Source of the DNA: Mycolicibacterium frederiksbergense
Lineage (GTDB): Bacteria; Actinomycetota; Actinomycetes; Mycobacteriales; Mycobacteriaceae
DNA: 64,000 nucleotides
Direction of reading: 5' to 3'
NCBI RefSeq assembly: GCF_029893345.1
Contig: NZ_JARXVE010000003.1
Span: forward strand, 310,001-374,000
Position numbers and translations under genes: made by a program. Below the pieces are notes generated by a model. The model was not told the DNA's origin and did no database searches. It saw only the letters and a program-made list of their open reading frames with translations. How positions within the stretch are numbered: the first letter of the stretch is position 1; each line of letters opens with the position of its first letter. Positions 7,988 through 16,144 of this stretch are shown here, one piece after another.

Positions 7988-8747
7988 TTGTGATGGTGGT
8001 TCCGTTGAGGTAGGCCGCGCGCGGCGAGGCCAAGAACACCACCGAGTAGGCGATGTCGCGGGCACTGGGGATGTAGGACAGTGGCAGGTTCTCCAGATAA
8101 CGCCGCTCGGCCTCTTCGGGTGTGCAACCCCAGTCCTTGGCGTTGGCGGCGAACTGCTTGACCAGCCGCGCGGTCCGGACCGGACCCGGGCACACCGTGT
8201 TGATCATGACACCTTGGGCCCCGACCTGAAGTGACAGCGACTTGCTGAAGTTCAGGATCGCGGCGTTGGCTGCGGCTCCGGGCATGTGGTACTCCAGGGC
8301 CTGCTTACCGGAGTTACCAGCGACGTTGACGATCCGCCCGTTTCCGTTCTTGAGCAGGTGCGGCAATGCCGCACGCGTCATGCGGATAAAGCCGAAGAGC
8401 TTGAGGTTGATGTCGGCGACCCACTGCTCATCGGTGAGATCCCCGAAGCCGCCGAAGGAGGACGCGCCGGCATTGTTGATCAGGATGTCCAGCCCACCGA
8501 GTTCATCGACGGCGTTGGTGACCACCGAGTCGAACACCGTCTTGTCGCTGAGGTCCGCGGGCAGTGACACCGCCTTGACGCCGGTTTTGGCCGAGATCGC
8601 AGTGCAGGCCTCGTTGAGCGCGTCGGGGCGGCGCGCCACCAGGGCCACATCAGCCCCTTCTTCGGCCAGCAACTCCGCGGTGGCCAATCCGATGCCGTCG
8701 CTGGCGCCGGAGATCAGCGCGCGCATTCCGTGTAGTCCGAGGTCCAT
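7959..8747 (-). CDS. SDR-fold protein with degenerate catalytic triad
   Basis: A 262-residue Rossmann-fold protein preceded by AGGAGAG. The cofactor loop SGASDGIG (13-20), the NNAG motif (91-94) and Asn114 of the active-site helix are present. The usual Ser-Tyr-x3-Lys is not. Aligning the helix NAAILNFSKSL with the conventional KAAxxxxTRSL places Gly157 at the Tyr position and Asn161 at the Lys position. The Ser position reads VAGN instead of ISS. Tyr153 lies nearby and could substitute. It sits between the alcohol dehydrogenase and the racemase-type enzyme in the operon. It may be a reductase with an unusual mechanism, a different reaction type or a binding protein. Confidence 0.82.
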   Translation of the reverse strand: MDLGLHGMRALISGASDGIGLATAELLAEEGADVALVARRPDALNEACTAISAKTGVKAVSLPADLSDKTVFDSVVTNAVDELGGLDILINNAGASSFGGFGDLTDEQWVADINLKLFGFIRMTRAALPHLLKNGNGRIVNVAGNSGKQALEYHMPGAAANAAILNFSKSLSLQVGAQGVMINTVCPGPVRTARLVKQFAANAKDWGCTPEEAERRYLENLPLSYIPSARDIAYSVVFLASPRAAYLNGTTITNDGGITRAV

Positions 8748-8813
8748 GGTTCTCTCCTGTTCATAGTTGGGGTTCTTCGGTTTTCGGTCGAGCCGAGGCT
8801 CGCAGGGCAGCGG

Positions 8814-9974
8814 TCAGCGCATGGTCAGAACCGGTTTGATGACCTCGCCCTGTTTGGCTGCGGTGACAGCTTCGTTGATCTGGTCGAACGGGAAGGCGGT
8901 GATCAGCTTCTCCGCCGGGAATCGGCCCGCCTCATGCAGTTCGACCAGTGCGGGGATGATCTGCCGGGGCCGGGCCAGCCCCTGGCTGACACCGATGATG
9001 GTGGGATGGCGCACCAGCATCTCCTGGACGTCGAAGGCGACTTCGCTACCGGTGGGTGGCGCCCCGACCACGACACAGACCCCGCTGACCGCTAGCAGGT
9101 CGACGGCCTGGCGCAGCACGGTCATGTTGCCGGTGGTTTCCAGCGCGCGGTCGGCGCCGCGCCCCTCGGTGGCGTCGTTCACCGCGGTGGCGACGTCGTC
9201 GGTGCCGGCGTTGACGGTCACGGTGGCGCCGAGCTCGCGAGCCAGATCGAGACGACTCTCGACGCGGTCGACCACGATGACCTGTCGCGCCGGTGTCAGC
9301 TGCGCGGCCAGCACAGCCATCAGGCCGACTGCGCCGCCACCGTAGATGATCACGCTGGATCCAGGTTCCGGTCGCAACAAGTTCCAGACGCTGCCGGCGC
9401 CGGTCTGCCCGCTGCAGCCCAACGGGGCGAGCACGGCGAAATCGGTGTCGGTCTCGACCTTGACGACGCTGCGCTGGCTGCAAATCGCATGAGTGGCAAA
9501 CGATGACTGCCCGAAGAAGTGTCCGTGGAGTGCGCGCCCGGTGCAGCGCCGGGTGGTCAGCGATCCGTCCAGACGGGTGCCCGAACCCATGTTGAGGGCA
9601 AACCAGTTCACGCATTGCACCGGCCGGGCCGCCAGGCAAGGCTCGCACTGCCCGCAAGAGTCGAAGGTCATCACGACGCGATCGCCGGGCGCCAGGGCAT
9701 TGACAGCGGCCCCGACCTCCTCGATGACGCCCGCTCCTTCGTGCCCCAAGATCCCGGGCAGCGGGAACGGAGTCTTGCCGGCTTGCACGGCGAGGTCGGT
9801 GGCGCAGATGCCCGAGGCATGGATGCGGACACGAACCTCGTCGGGTCGTAGGACATCCAATTCGATGGTGTCCCGGCTGAATTCGCCGCCGATCTGTTCG
9901 ACTACGGCAGCGATGACCTCGGGGCCGGCAACCGCGGCCGCGGCTGGTGATGCGGCAATGTCGGTGATGTTCAT
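8814..9974 (-). CDS. Zinc-dependent NAD(P) alcohol dehydrogenase (MDR family)
   Basis: A 386-residue medium-chain dehydrogenase. Catalytic zinc ligands are Cys57, His78-Glu79 (GHEGAG) and Cys187. The structural zinc lobe has Cys107, Cys110, Cys113 and Cys121. The Rossmann loop is YGGGAVGLMA (211-220). Length and sequence resemble aryl/benzyl-alcohol dehydrogenases of the MDR group. The start at 9974 has AAGGAA upstream; a longer in-frame extension would run into the aldehyde dehydrogenase gene and was rejected. With the adjacent aldehyde dehydrogenase it could carry out alcohol to aldehyde to acid oxidation of a pathway intermediate. The specific substrate cannot be read from sequence. Confidence 0.88.
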   Translation of the reverse strand: MNITDIAASPAAAAVAGPEVIAAVVEQIGGEFSRDTIELDVLRPDEVRVRIHASGICATDLAVQAGKTPFPLPGILGHEGAGVIEEVGAAVNALAPGDRVVMTFDSCGQCEPCLAARPVQCVNWFALNMGSGTRLDGSLTTRRCTGRALHGHFFGQSSFATHAICSQRSVVKVETDTDFAVLAPLGCSGQTGAGSVWNLLRPEPGSSVIIYGGGAVGLMAVLAAQLTPARQVIVVDRVESRLDLARELGATVTVNAGTDDVATAVNDATEGRGADRALETTGNMTVLRQAVDLLAVSGVCVVVGAPPTGSEVAFDVQEMLVRHPTIIGVSQGLARPRQIIPALVELHEAGRFPAEKLITAFPFDQINEAVTAAKQGEVIKPVLTMR

Positions 9975-10035
9975 CGAAGCGTTCCTTGTCAATCGAATTG
10001 GGCTACAAGCATCGAGGGTTCTCCGGTGTCCACGA

Positions 10036-11562
10036 TCATCCGTACCGCTTCGGCTGGCCGTCATCGCCGTACCAGTCGGCCGTGGAGTCCTGCAGGTTGA
10101 CCAAGATGCTCTTGGCCTCGGAATAGGCCAGCAGCGAATCCATGCCGTTCTCGCGGCCGTAGCCGCTCTGACCGAACCCACCCCACGGTGACGCCGGATT
10201 GTTCTTGTGGTGGTCGTTGACCCAGACCACCCCGGCCCGCACCGCCTGAGCGGTGCGGTGGGCACGACGTAGGTCGCTGGTCCACACCGCCGCGCCCAGG
10301 CCGTAGGCCGAGTCGTTGGCGTGGGCCACCGCGTCGTCCTCGCTGTCGAAGGGGGTGACGATGACCGCCGGTCCGAACACCTCTTCGCGCCACAGACCCA
10401 TCTCACGCGTGACGTCGGTGACGACAGTCGGCTCATAGAAGTAGCCGTCGACCAGGTCGCCGGGCAGCGTCGGCGGCTGGCCGCCGGTGAGGACGGTGGC
10501 GCCGGCATCGCGGGCCGCGTCGACCGCGTCGGTCACCCGTTGCAGCTGTGCTGCCGAGATGACCGGGCCGACCTGGGAGTCGGCATCCAGCGGGTGCCCC
10601 AGGCGCAGCGTGGCGGCGGCGCGCGCAAAGCGAGTGCTGAACTCGTCGAAGATGTTGCGCTGCACCAGGAAGCGGGTCCCTGAGACGCAGGTCTGACCGC
10701 TGGCGACAAAGGCCGCGAACAACGATCCCCGTAGTGCCCTGGTCAAGTCGGCGTCGTCATGGACGATGACGGGCGCCTTGCCGCCGAGTTCCATGGTCGA
10801 CGGGACGAGGTTGCCGGCGGCGGCCACGGCGATGGCCCGTCCGGTGTTGGTGCCGCCGGTGAAATCGACCTTGGCCAACGCGGCATGACCGACCACGGCG
10901 GCTCCCACGTCGGGTCCGGCGCCGGGTACGACGCTGATCACCCCGGGCGGCACACCGGCTTCGGTGCAGATCTGGGCCAGCAGCACCGCGGTGATCGGGG
11001 TCAGTTCCGAAGGCTTGACCACGATGCTGTTGCCCATGGCCAGAGCCGGAGCGAGCTTCTTGACCAGCAAGAGCAGCGGATGGTTCCAGGTCACGACCTG
11101 GGCCACCACGCCCAGCGGTTCCCGGGTGACGTAGTTGAGAAAATCCGACCCGAACGGGGGCAGATTGCCTTCCAAGGTTTGGATCCGGGCCGCGTAGTAG
11201 GTGAACCACTCACCCAGCCGGCCGACCTGCGGGCGCATTTCCATGATCGGGCGGCCGGTGCACAACGCGTCGAGTTTCGCGAGAAGTTCGGTCCGTTCGG
11301 CAAGAAGGGTGCCGATTTGGTGCAGCACCTTGGCGCGCGCGGCTGGATCCGTTCGGGACCACACGCCGGATTCGAACACCCGCCGGCCGTGTTCGATGGC
11401 TGCGTCCACCATCTGCGCGGTGGCGCAGGTGATCGAGGTGAACGGTTTGCCCGTGGCCGGGCAGGTGATGTCGAGGGTTTGGTCGGTGCTGACCGTGGTG
11501 CCGTCGACGAACGGGCCGATGGCCCCAATTTCCTCGACGAGGTGCCGCGCGTCCTCACGCAT
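10036..11562 (-). CDS. NAD(P)-dependent aldehyde dehydrogenase
   Basis: A 508-residue ALDH-superfamily enzyme. The catalytic Cys292 is in GQTCVSGTR, the general base Glu258 in MELGGKAP and the oxyanion Asn160 in VVTWNHP. The cofactor region includes VVKPSELTP and VDFTGGTNTG. The length and motifs match betaine/aminoaldehyde-type class 9 enzymes rather than CoA-acylating methylmalonate-semialdehyde dehydrogenase. That matters because thymine or uracil degradation through the reductive route would normally end with the latter. AGGAAGG precedes the ATG. It lies between the NCS2 permease and the alcohol dehydrogenase in one operon. Confidence 0.9.
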   Translation of the reverse strand: MREDARHLVEEIGAIGPFVDGTTVSTDQTLDITCPATGKPFTSITCATAQMVDAAIEHGRRVFESGVWSRTDPAARAKVLHQIGTLLAERTELLAKLDALCTGRPIMEMRPQVGRLGEWFTYYAARIQTLEGNLPPFGSDFLNYVTREPLGVVAQVVTWNHPLLLLVKKLAPALAMGNSIVVKPSELTPITAVLLAQICTEAGVPPGVISVVPGAGPDVGAAVVGHAALAKVDFTGGTNTGRAIAVAAAGNLVPSTMELGGKAPVIVHDDADLTRALRGSLFAAFVASGQTCVSGTRFLVQRNIFDEFSTRFARAAATLRLGHPLDADSQVGPVISAAQLQRVTDAVDAARDAGATVLTGGQPPTLPGDLVDGYFYEPTVVTDVTREMGLWREEVFGPAVIVTPFDSEDDAVAHANDSAYGLGAAVWTSDLRRAHRTAQAVRAGVVWVNDHHKNNPASPWGGFGQSGYGRENGMDSLLAYSEAKSILVNLQDSTADWYGDDGQPKRYG

Positions 11563-11634
11563 GTCAGATCTGCCTTCCTGCTTGGGTGTTCGGCCCGCAT
11601 CGCGGTGTCGTCACGGGCCTAGATGCCAGAGCCG

Positions 11635-13062
11635 TCAGTGGCCGGTGACCACTTCAGCGGTGTCGCCGGGCGGCGGGCTGGTTCGTTCCTCGGGGATCAT
11701 CAGGTTCAGGATCACCGCGGCCAGTCCCCCGACCGCCACGCCGGTCTGCAGCGCCAGTGCGATGTTGGTCGACATGAACGCGATGCCCTCGCCGGGCACC
11801 AGGGCGAAGCCCACGCCCAGTGACAGTGAGGCGGCGATGATCACGGTGCTGCGTTCGGTGTGCAGGGTGGGACGCAGGGTCTTGATGCCGACACCGGCCA
11901 CGGTGCCGAACAGCAGTAGCGCGACTCCGCCCAGCACCGGAGTGGGAATGGTGCCAAGGACGGCGCCGAACTTGGGAACCAAGCCCAGCAGGATCAGAAT
12001 GCCCCCGGCAAAGACCGAGATCCGGCGCGCAGCAACCCGAGTCATGCTCAGCGCGCCGAGGTTCTGGGCATAGGCGGTCATCGGTGTGCTGCCCAGGGCG
12101 CCCGACACCACCGAGCCGATACCATCGGCGATCAGGCCGCTGGAGATGCGCTTGCGGCTCGGCTCTACTCCGACGAGCGTGCTGGTGGCCGAAACATAGC
12201 CGGTGGTCTCCACCGCGGCCACCACGAACAGCAGCATGATCAGGACGATCTCGGTGAGTGAAGGGACGTCGAATCCCAGCGGCAGCAGGTGCGGTAGACC
12301 GAACCAGGCCGCCTCTTTGATGGGCCCGAAGTCGACGATCCCCAGGGCCACCGAGAGCGCGTAGCCGATCACGATCGCCAACACGATGGCGATCGAGCGC
12401 AGGAAGCCACGCAGCACAATGCTGAAGGCGAGCATGCACACGAAGGTCACCGACGCGACCAGAAAGGCTTTTCCGGTGCCGAAGTAAGGGGTGCCGTGGC
12501 CGACGAACTGCTCGATTCCGATCGGGATGAGAGCGACACCGATCAGCGTGATGATGGTGCCGACAACCACTGGCGGAAAAAGCTTCTCGATGTGACGGTA
12601 GAAGAAACTGATCAGGCAGACCAGGACCCCGCCGAGCATCACACAGAACGCGATGGAGCCGGTTCCCGAGATCAACCCGATGGCGATCAGTGGTGGCAGG
12701 AAGTACAACTCGGTTCCCTGCACCACAGGCAACCGCGCGCCGATGCCGAATGCCCCGTTGCCCTGCAGCAGCGTCGCCAGACCCGCCGCCACCAAGGTGG
12801 CCGCCACGATCGAGATGGTCAGCGACGGCGAGAGATGAAGGCCACCGGACAGTAGCACCGGGGCCAGCGCAGTCGGGGGCAGCATGATGATCACGTGCTG
12901 CATGCCGTAGAGAACGCCGCGGCCGATAGGGAGCCGGTCTTCCAGGTTGTAGAGGAATGCGAGCGCGGGTTTGGGCTGGGTCATCCGCCCCTCCCCGGCA
13001 TCCGGTCCCCGGCCGCCACGGCCCTGGTGCCCAACGTCTCCCACCGGTGGTTCTTCGAGCAT
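11635..13062 (-). CDS. NCS2-family nucleobase permease (xanthine/uracil type)
   Basis: A 475-residue membrane protein with about 12-14 hydrophobic segments. It carries the NAT/NCS2 signature QNLGALSMTR and, just before it, the conserved GVEPSRKRISSGLIADGIGS region. The start at 13062 (MLEEPPVGD) was chosen for its AAGGAG ribosome-binding site; an upstream extension would overlap the amidohydrolase gene. A second candidate start is MTQPKPALAF, 26 residues further in. NCS2 carriers import xanthine, uric acid, uracil or thymine by proton symport. Its place in the operon suggests import of the cyclic N-compound opened by the two hydrolases. Confidence 0.9.
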   Translation of the reverse strand: MLEEPPVGDVGHQGRGGRGPDAGEGRMTQPKPALAFLYNLEDRLPIGRGVLYGMQHVIIMLPPTALAPVLLSGGLHLSPSLTISIVAATLVAAGLATLLQGNGAFGIGARLPVVQGTELYFLPPLIAIGLISGTGSIAFCVMLGGVLVCLISFFYRHIEKLFPPVVVGTIITLIGVALIPIGIEQFVGHGTPYFGTGKAFLVASVTFVCMLAFSIVLRGFLRSIAIVLAIVIGYALSVALGIVDFGPIKEAAWFGLPHLLPLGFDVPSLTEIVLIMLLFVVAAVETTGYVSATSTLVGVEPSRKRISSGLIADGIGSVVSGALGSTPMTAYAQNLGALSMTRVAARRISVFAGGILILLGLVPKFGAVLGTIPTPVLGGVALLLFGTVAGVGIKTLRPTLHTERSTVIIAASLSLGVGFALVPGEGIAFMSTNIALALQTGVAVGGLAAVILNLMIPEERTSPPPGDTAEVVTGH

Positions 13063-13096
13063 GACTGGAGCTCTCCTTGGCTCATCACTGGCCGGG

Positions 13097-14419
13097 TCAG
13101 CGGGCGCGATTGGCGGTGGCCGAGTCCAAGGCGCCGTCGAGCATGCGGGCCAGTGTTTCGGTGAGAAGGTCCACACCGGTGCACAGGTCTTCGTCGGCGG
13201 TGTACTCGGCCTCGGCGTGCGAGATCCCTTCCACGCTGGGAACGAACAGCATCACCGACGGGACGATTTCCTTCATGTTGGTGGAGTCGTGGCCGGCTCG
13301 GGTCTGCACGAGCATGCTCGAAACGCCGAGATCGTCGGCAGCGGCGCGGGCCAGCTCCACCCCCTGCGGTTGGTAACGGTGGCCGGGCCAGACATGGGCC
13401 TTGTGGTGCTCGACCCTGACTTTGGCGCGGATCTCCGCCTCGGCGATACGCTTTCGCAGCGCGGCGTCCGCGGCGGCGAGCAGCTCGTCGTTGTCCGAAC
13501 GCAGGTCCAGGTGCATGTGCACCTCGCGCGGGACCACCACCGGGGAGTTGGGCAGCACGGTCAACTGCCCGCAGCTGGTGTGCAGCTCCTCGCCGAACTC
13601 ATCGGCGATGTCGCGCAGCGCGACCACGATCAGCGACGCACCCAGCAGCGCATCCTGACGGTCATCGATCGCCGTGGCACCGGTGTGACCTTGGGCTCCA
13701 ATGACATTCAACTCGTACTTGTTGGCGGCCCAGGTGCGGTCGACCAATCCGATGGCGACGTCGTTCTTCTCCAGCTCCCGACCCTGCTCGATATGGATCT
13801 CGGCGTAGGCGGCCAGCCGCCGGGCGACATCCCCGTCGGGAAAGACATCAGTTTCCCCGATGCTGTTGATGGCGGTCAAGGCCTCCCGCACGGTGATGCC
13901 GTCCTGGTCGGTGATGTTGAGGGTGTCCTCCAGATCGGCCGCGCCGGTGAACACCGCGCTGCCCATCAGGGATGGCTTGAACCGCGACCCTTCCTCGTTG
14001 AACCAATCCACGACCGCGATGTTGTATATCGGCGCCACACCGGATTCGGCGGCCTGGCGGCGAATCCGGTCGGCCGCCACGGCCCCGGCCAGCACGCCAT
14101 AGGCACCGTCGAACCGGCCACCCCGTGGCTGGCTGTCGAGGTGCGAACCGACCAGCACATAGGGCGCCCCAGCATGGAACTCGAACAACCCGAACAGGTT
14201 TCCGACCCGGTCCACTTCGACCGTGAAGCCCCGATCGCGCAGCCACTGCGAGAACCACTCACGCATCTGACCGTCTTCGACGGTGGCGGCCTGCCGCTCT
14301 ACACCGCCGGCCGGCGTCGCCCCGATCACCTCCAGCTCGGCCCACGAGTCCAGGAACTCGCGGTCGCGAACCGTGTCGAGCGTGATGCGCAGATTGTCCG
14401 TGTTCGCTTGTGCGGTCAT
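13097..14419 (-). CDS. M20-family amidohydrolase (beta-ureidopropionase / N-carbamoyl amino acid / allantoate type)
   Basis: A 440-residue dinuclear metallohydrolase. Metal ligands are visible in GSHLDSQPRGGRFDGAYG (His93, Asp104), WFNEEGSRF (Glu142-Glu143) and EIHIEQG, with a late AGHDSTNM His. These are the motifs of the HyuC/allantoate-amidohydrolase branch, whose members release CO2 and NH3 from N-carbamoyl compounds. GGAGG precedes the ATG. It follows the dihydropyrimidinase-type gene in the operon, so it most likely acts on the N-carbamoyl product made by that enzyme. Enzymes for beta-ureidopropionate, N-carbamoyl amino acids and allantoate cannot be told apart from sequence alone. Confidence 0.88.
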   Translation of the reverse strand: MTAQANTDNLRITLDTVRDREFLDSWAELEVIGATPAGGVERQAATVEDGQMREWFSQWLRDRGFTVEVDRVGNLFGLFEFHAGAPYVLVGSHLDSQPRGGRFDGAYGVLAGAVAADRIRRQAAESGVAPIYNIAVVDWFNEEGSRFKPSLMGSAVFTGAADLEDTLNITDQDGITVREALTAINSIGETDVFPDGDVARRLAAYAEIHIEQGRELEKNDVAIGLVDRTWAANKYELNVIGAQGHTGATAIDDRQDALLGASLIVVALRDIADEFGEELHTSCGQLTVLPNSPVVVPREVHMHLDLRSDNDELLAAADAALRKRIAEAEIRAKVRVEHHKAHVWPGHRYQPQGVELARAAADDLGVSSMLVQTRAGHDSTNMKEIVPSVMLFVPSVEGISHAEAEYTADEDLCTGVDLLTETLARMLDGALDSATANRAR

Positions 14420-14516
14420 GACTTACCTCCAGGCATGATGGATCGCGGGCCGCCTCGAGCGCGACTCGTGAATGTGTGGCGATCCCGGTCCGGGATCTGG
14501 TTGTGGTCGAACCAGG

Positions 14517-15935
14517 TCAGATCAGGTATTGCGACAGTCCGCGTTTGAGGTAGGTGCCGTGGCCTTTTCGGCCGAGGTACTGACCACGGTCGACGACGAC
14601 GGTGCCGCGCGAGAGCACGGTCTGCACACCGCCGTCGATCTCGAAGCCCTCCCAGGTGGAGTGGTCGAGATTCGAATGGTGGGTCTTGTCGAAGCCGATC
14701 GAGGTGTGCGCGTCGGGGTCGTAGATCACCACGTCGGCGTCGGCCCCGGGCGAGATGATGCCCTTGCGCGGGTAGAGGCCGAACATGCGCGAGGGAGTGG
14801 TCGCGCACACGTCGACCCAACGGGACAGGCTGAGATTGCCGTTGACCACGCCCTGGTACATCAGGTCGATCCGGTGCTCGACGCCGGCCATCCCGTTGGG
14901 GATCTTGGAGAAGTCGTCGAGGCCCATCTCCTTTTGGCCCTTGAAGCAGAACGGGCAGTGGTCGGTGGACACCGTCGCTACGTCTCCGGTGCGGATGTAG
15001 CGCCACAACTCGTCCTGGTGGCGTTCCTCGCGCGAACGCAGCGGGGTGGAGCACACCCACTTGGCGGCCTCGAACCCGGCGGTCCCCAGCTGCTCCTCCA
15101 GCGACAGGTACAGGTACTGCGGGCAGGTCTCGGCGAAGACGTTGGCCCCGGCGCCGCGGGCCGTGGCGATCTGCTCCATCGCCTGCTTGGCCGAAACGTG
15201 GACCACGTACAGCGGGGCGCCGGTGACTTTGGCCAGCATGATGGCGCGGTGGGTGGCCTCCTCTTCCAGCTCCCACGGCCGGGACACCCCGTGGTAGTAG
15301 GGCGAGGTCTCACCGCGGGCGATGTGCTGGGCCACCAGCTGATCGATGGCGATGCCGTTCTCGGCGTGCATCATGGTCAACGCGCCGTTGCTGGCGCACT
15401 GTTGCATGGCCCGCAGGATCTGCCCGTCGTCGGAGTAGTACACCCCCGGGTAGGCCATGAACAGCTTGAAGCTCGTCACGCCCTCGGCGACCAGCTCGTC
15501 CATCGCCTTGAGAGCATCGGAGTCCACGCCACCCAAGATCTGATGGAAGCCGTAATCGATCGCGCAATTGCCTTCGGCCTTCGCGTGCCAGGCCGCCAGG
15601 GTGTCCTGGACCCGCTCGCCTTGCCGCTGGATCGCGAAGTCGATGATTGTGGTGGTGCCGCCGTGGGCCGCGGCGCGGGTGCCGGTCTCGAAGGTGTCGG
15701 AGGCGACGGTGCCGCCGAACGGCATCTCCATATGGGTGTGGGCGTCGACGCCGCCGGGGATGACGTACTTGCCCGAGGCGTCCAGCACGCGATCGAAGGC
15801 CTGTTCGGGATCGCCGAAAGGCGTTGCCGCCGGGTCGACCAGGGCGGCGATTCGTTCACCATCGATGAGCACGTCGAGAAGCTGAGTGCCGGTGGGTGAG
15901 ATGACGGTGCCGCCGCGGATATACGTCGTGGTCAT
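14517..15935 (-). CDS. hydA: Dihydropyrimidinase / D-hydantoinase
   Basis: A 472-residue cyclic amidohydrolase, the usual family length. The metal centre is seen as His66 and His68 in GGVDAHTHMEM, the carboxylated Lys157 in TSFKLFMAYPG, and later HAENG, VVHVS and STDHCPF. The MAYPG Tyr is typical of dihydropyrimidinases. The enzyme opens dihydropyrimidine or 5-substituted hydantoin rings to N-carbamoyl acids. It is the first gene of the minus-strand operon. There is no clear ribosome-binding site; a TACGAT hexamer 8 nt before the ATG suggests a leaderless transcript. Longer in-frame starts upstream were rejected because they run into the opposite PucR gene. No dihydropyrimidine dehydrogenase gene is in the window. 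Confidence 0.92.
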   Translation of the reverse strand: MTTTYIRGGTVISPTGTQLLDVLIDGERIAALVDPAATPFGDPEQAFDRVLDASGKYVIPGGVDAHTHMEMPFGGTVASDTFETGTRAAAHGGTTTIIDFAIQRQGERVQDTLAAWHAKAEGNCAIDYGFHQILGGVDSDALKAMDELVAEGVTSFKLFMAYPGVYYSDDGQILRAMQQCASNGALTMMHAENGIAIDQLVAQHIARGETSPYYHGVSRPWELEEEATHRAIMLAKVTGAPLYVVHVSAKQAMEQIATARGAGANVFAETCPQYLYLSLEEQLGTAGFEAAKWVCSTPLRSREERHQDELWRYIRTGDVATVSTDHCPFCFKGQKEMGLDDFSKIPNGMAGVEHRIDLMYQGVVNGNLSLSRWVDVCATTPSRMFGLYPRKGIISPGADADVVIYDPDAHTSIGFDKTHHSNLDHSTWEGFEIDGGVQTVLSRGTVVVDRGQYLGRKGHGTYLKRGLSQYLI

Positions 15936-15969
15936 GGCCACAGATCGTATGGCTGCCAATGTGATTGAG

Positions 15970-16011
15970 CCCATAGCCATGGTGCAACGCGTTATCCCGC
16001 ACAGATTGTGC
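15970..16011 (-). promoter_or_regulatory. Composite regulatory element, copy A (upstream of the catabolic operon)
   Basis: CCCATAG (15970-15976), seven bases, GCAACGCG (15984-15991), eight bases, then CACA-N3-TGTG-C (16000-16011). It lies in the 209-bp divergent region between the dihydropyrimidinase gene and the second PucR gene. The inverted repeat GCACAGATTGTGC covers 15999-16011. Spacing between the blocks is identical to copy B at 5986-6027. It is a likely operator for a PucR-type regulator. Confidence 0.7.
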
Positions 16012-16144
16012 ACACGCACACCGAAGGGCAGTATCCGCACCGATTTGTCGACCCGAATTGGGCACCGGAAACCAGGCGGCGCCCAGGCCCGGTCCAGATC
16101 GCTCACCCTCGACACCACGCGCAGGTGCAGTAGCCTGCCGGGTG

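Noticed and set aside
8814..10508. 564-residue version of the alcohol dehydrogenase
   Set aside because: The extra N-terminus is a frame through the aldehyde dehydrogenase gene; the start at 9974 has a ribosome-binding site and gives family length.
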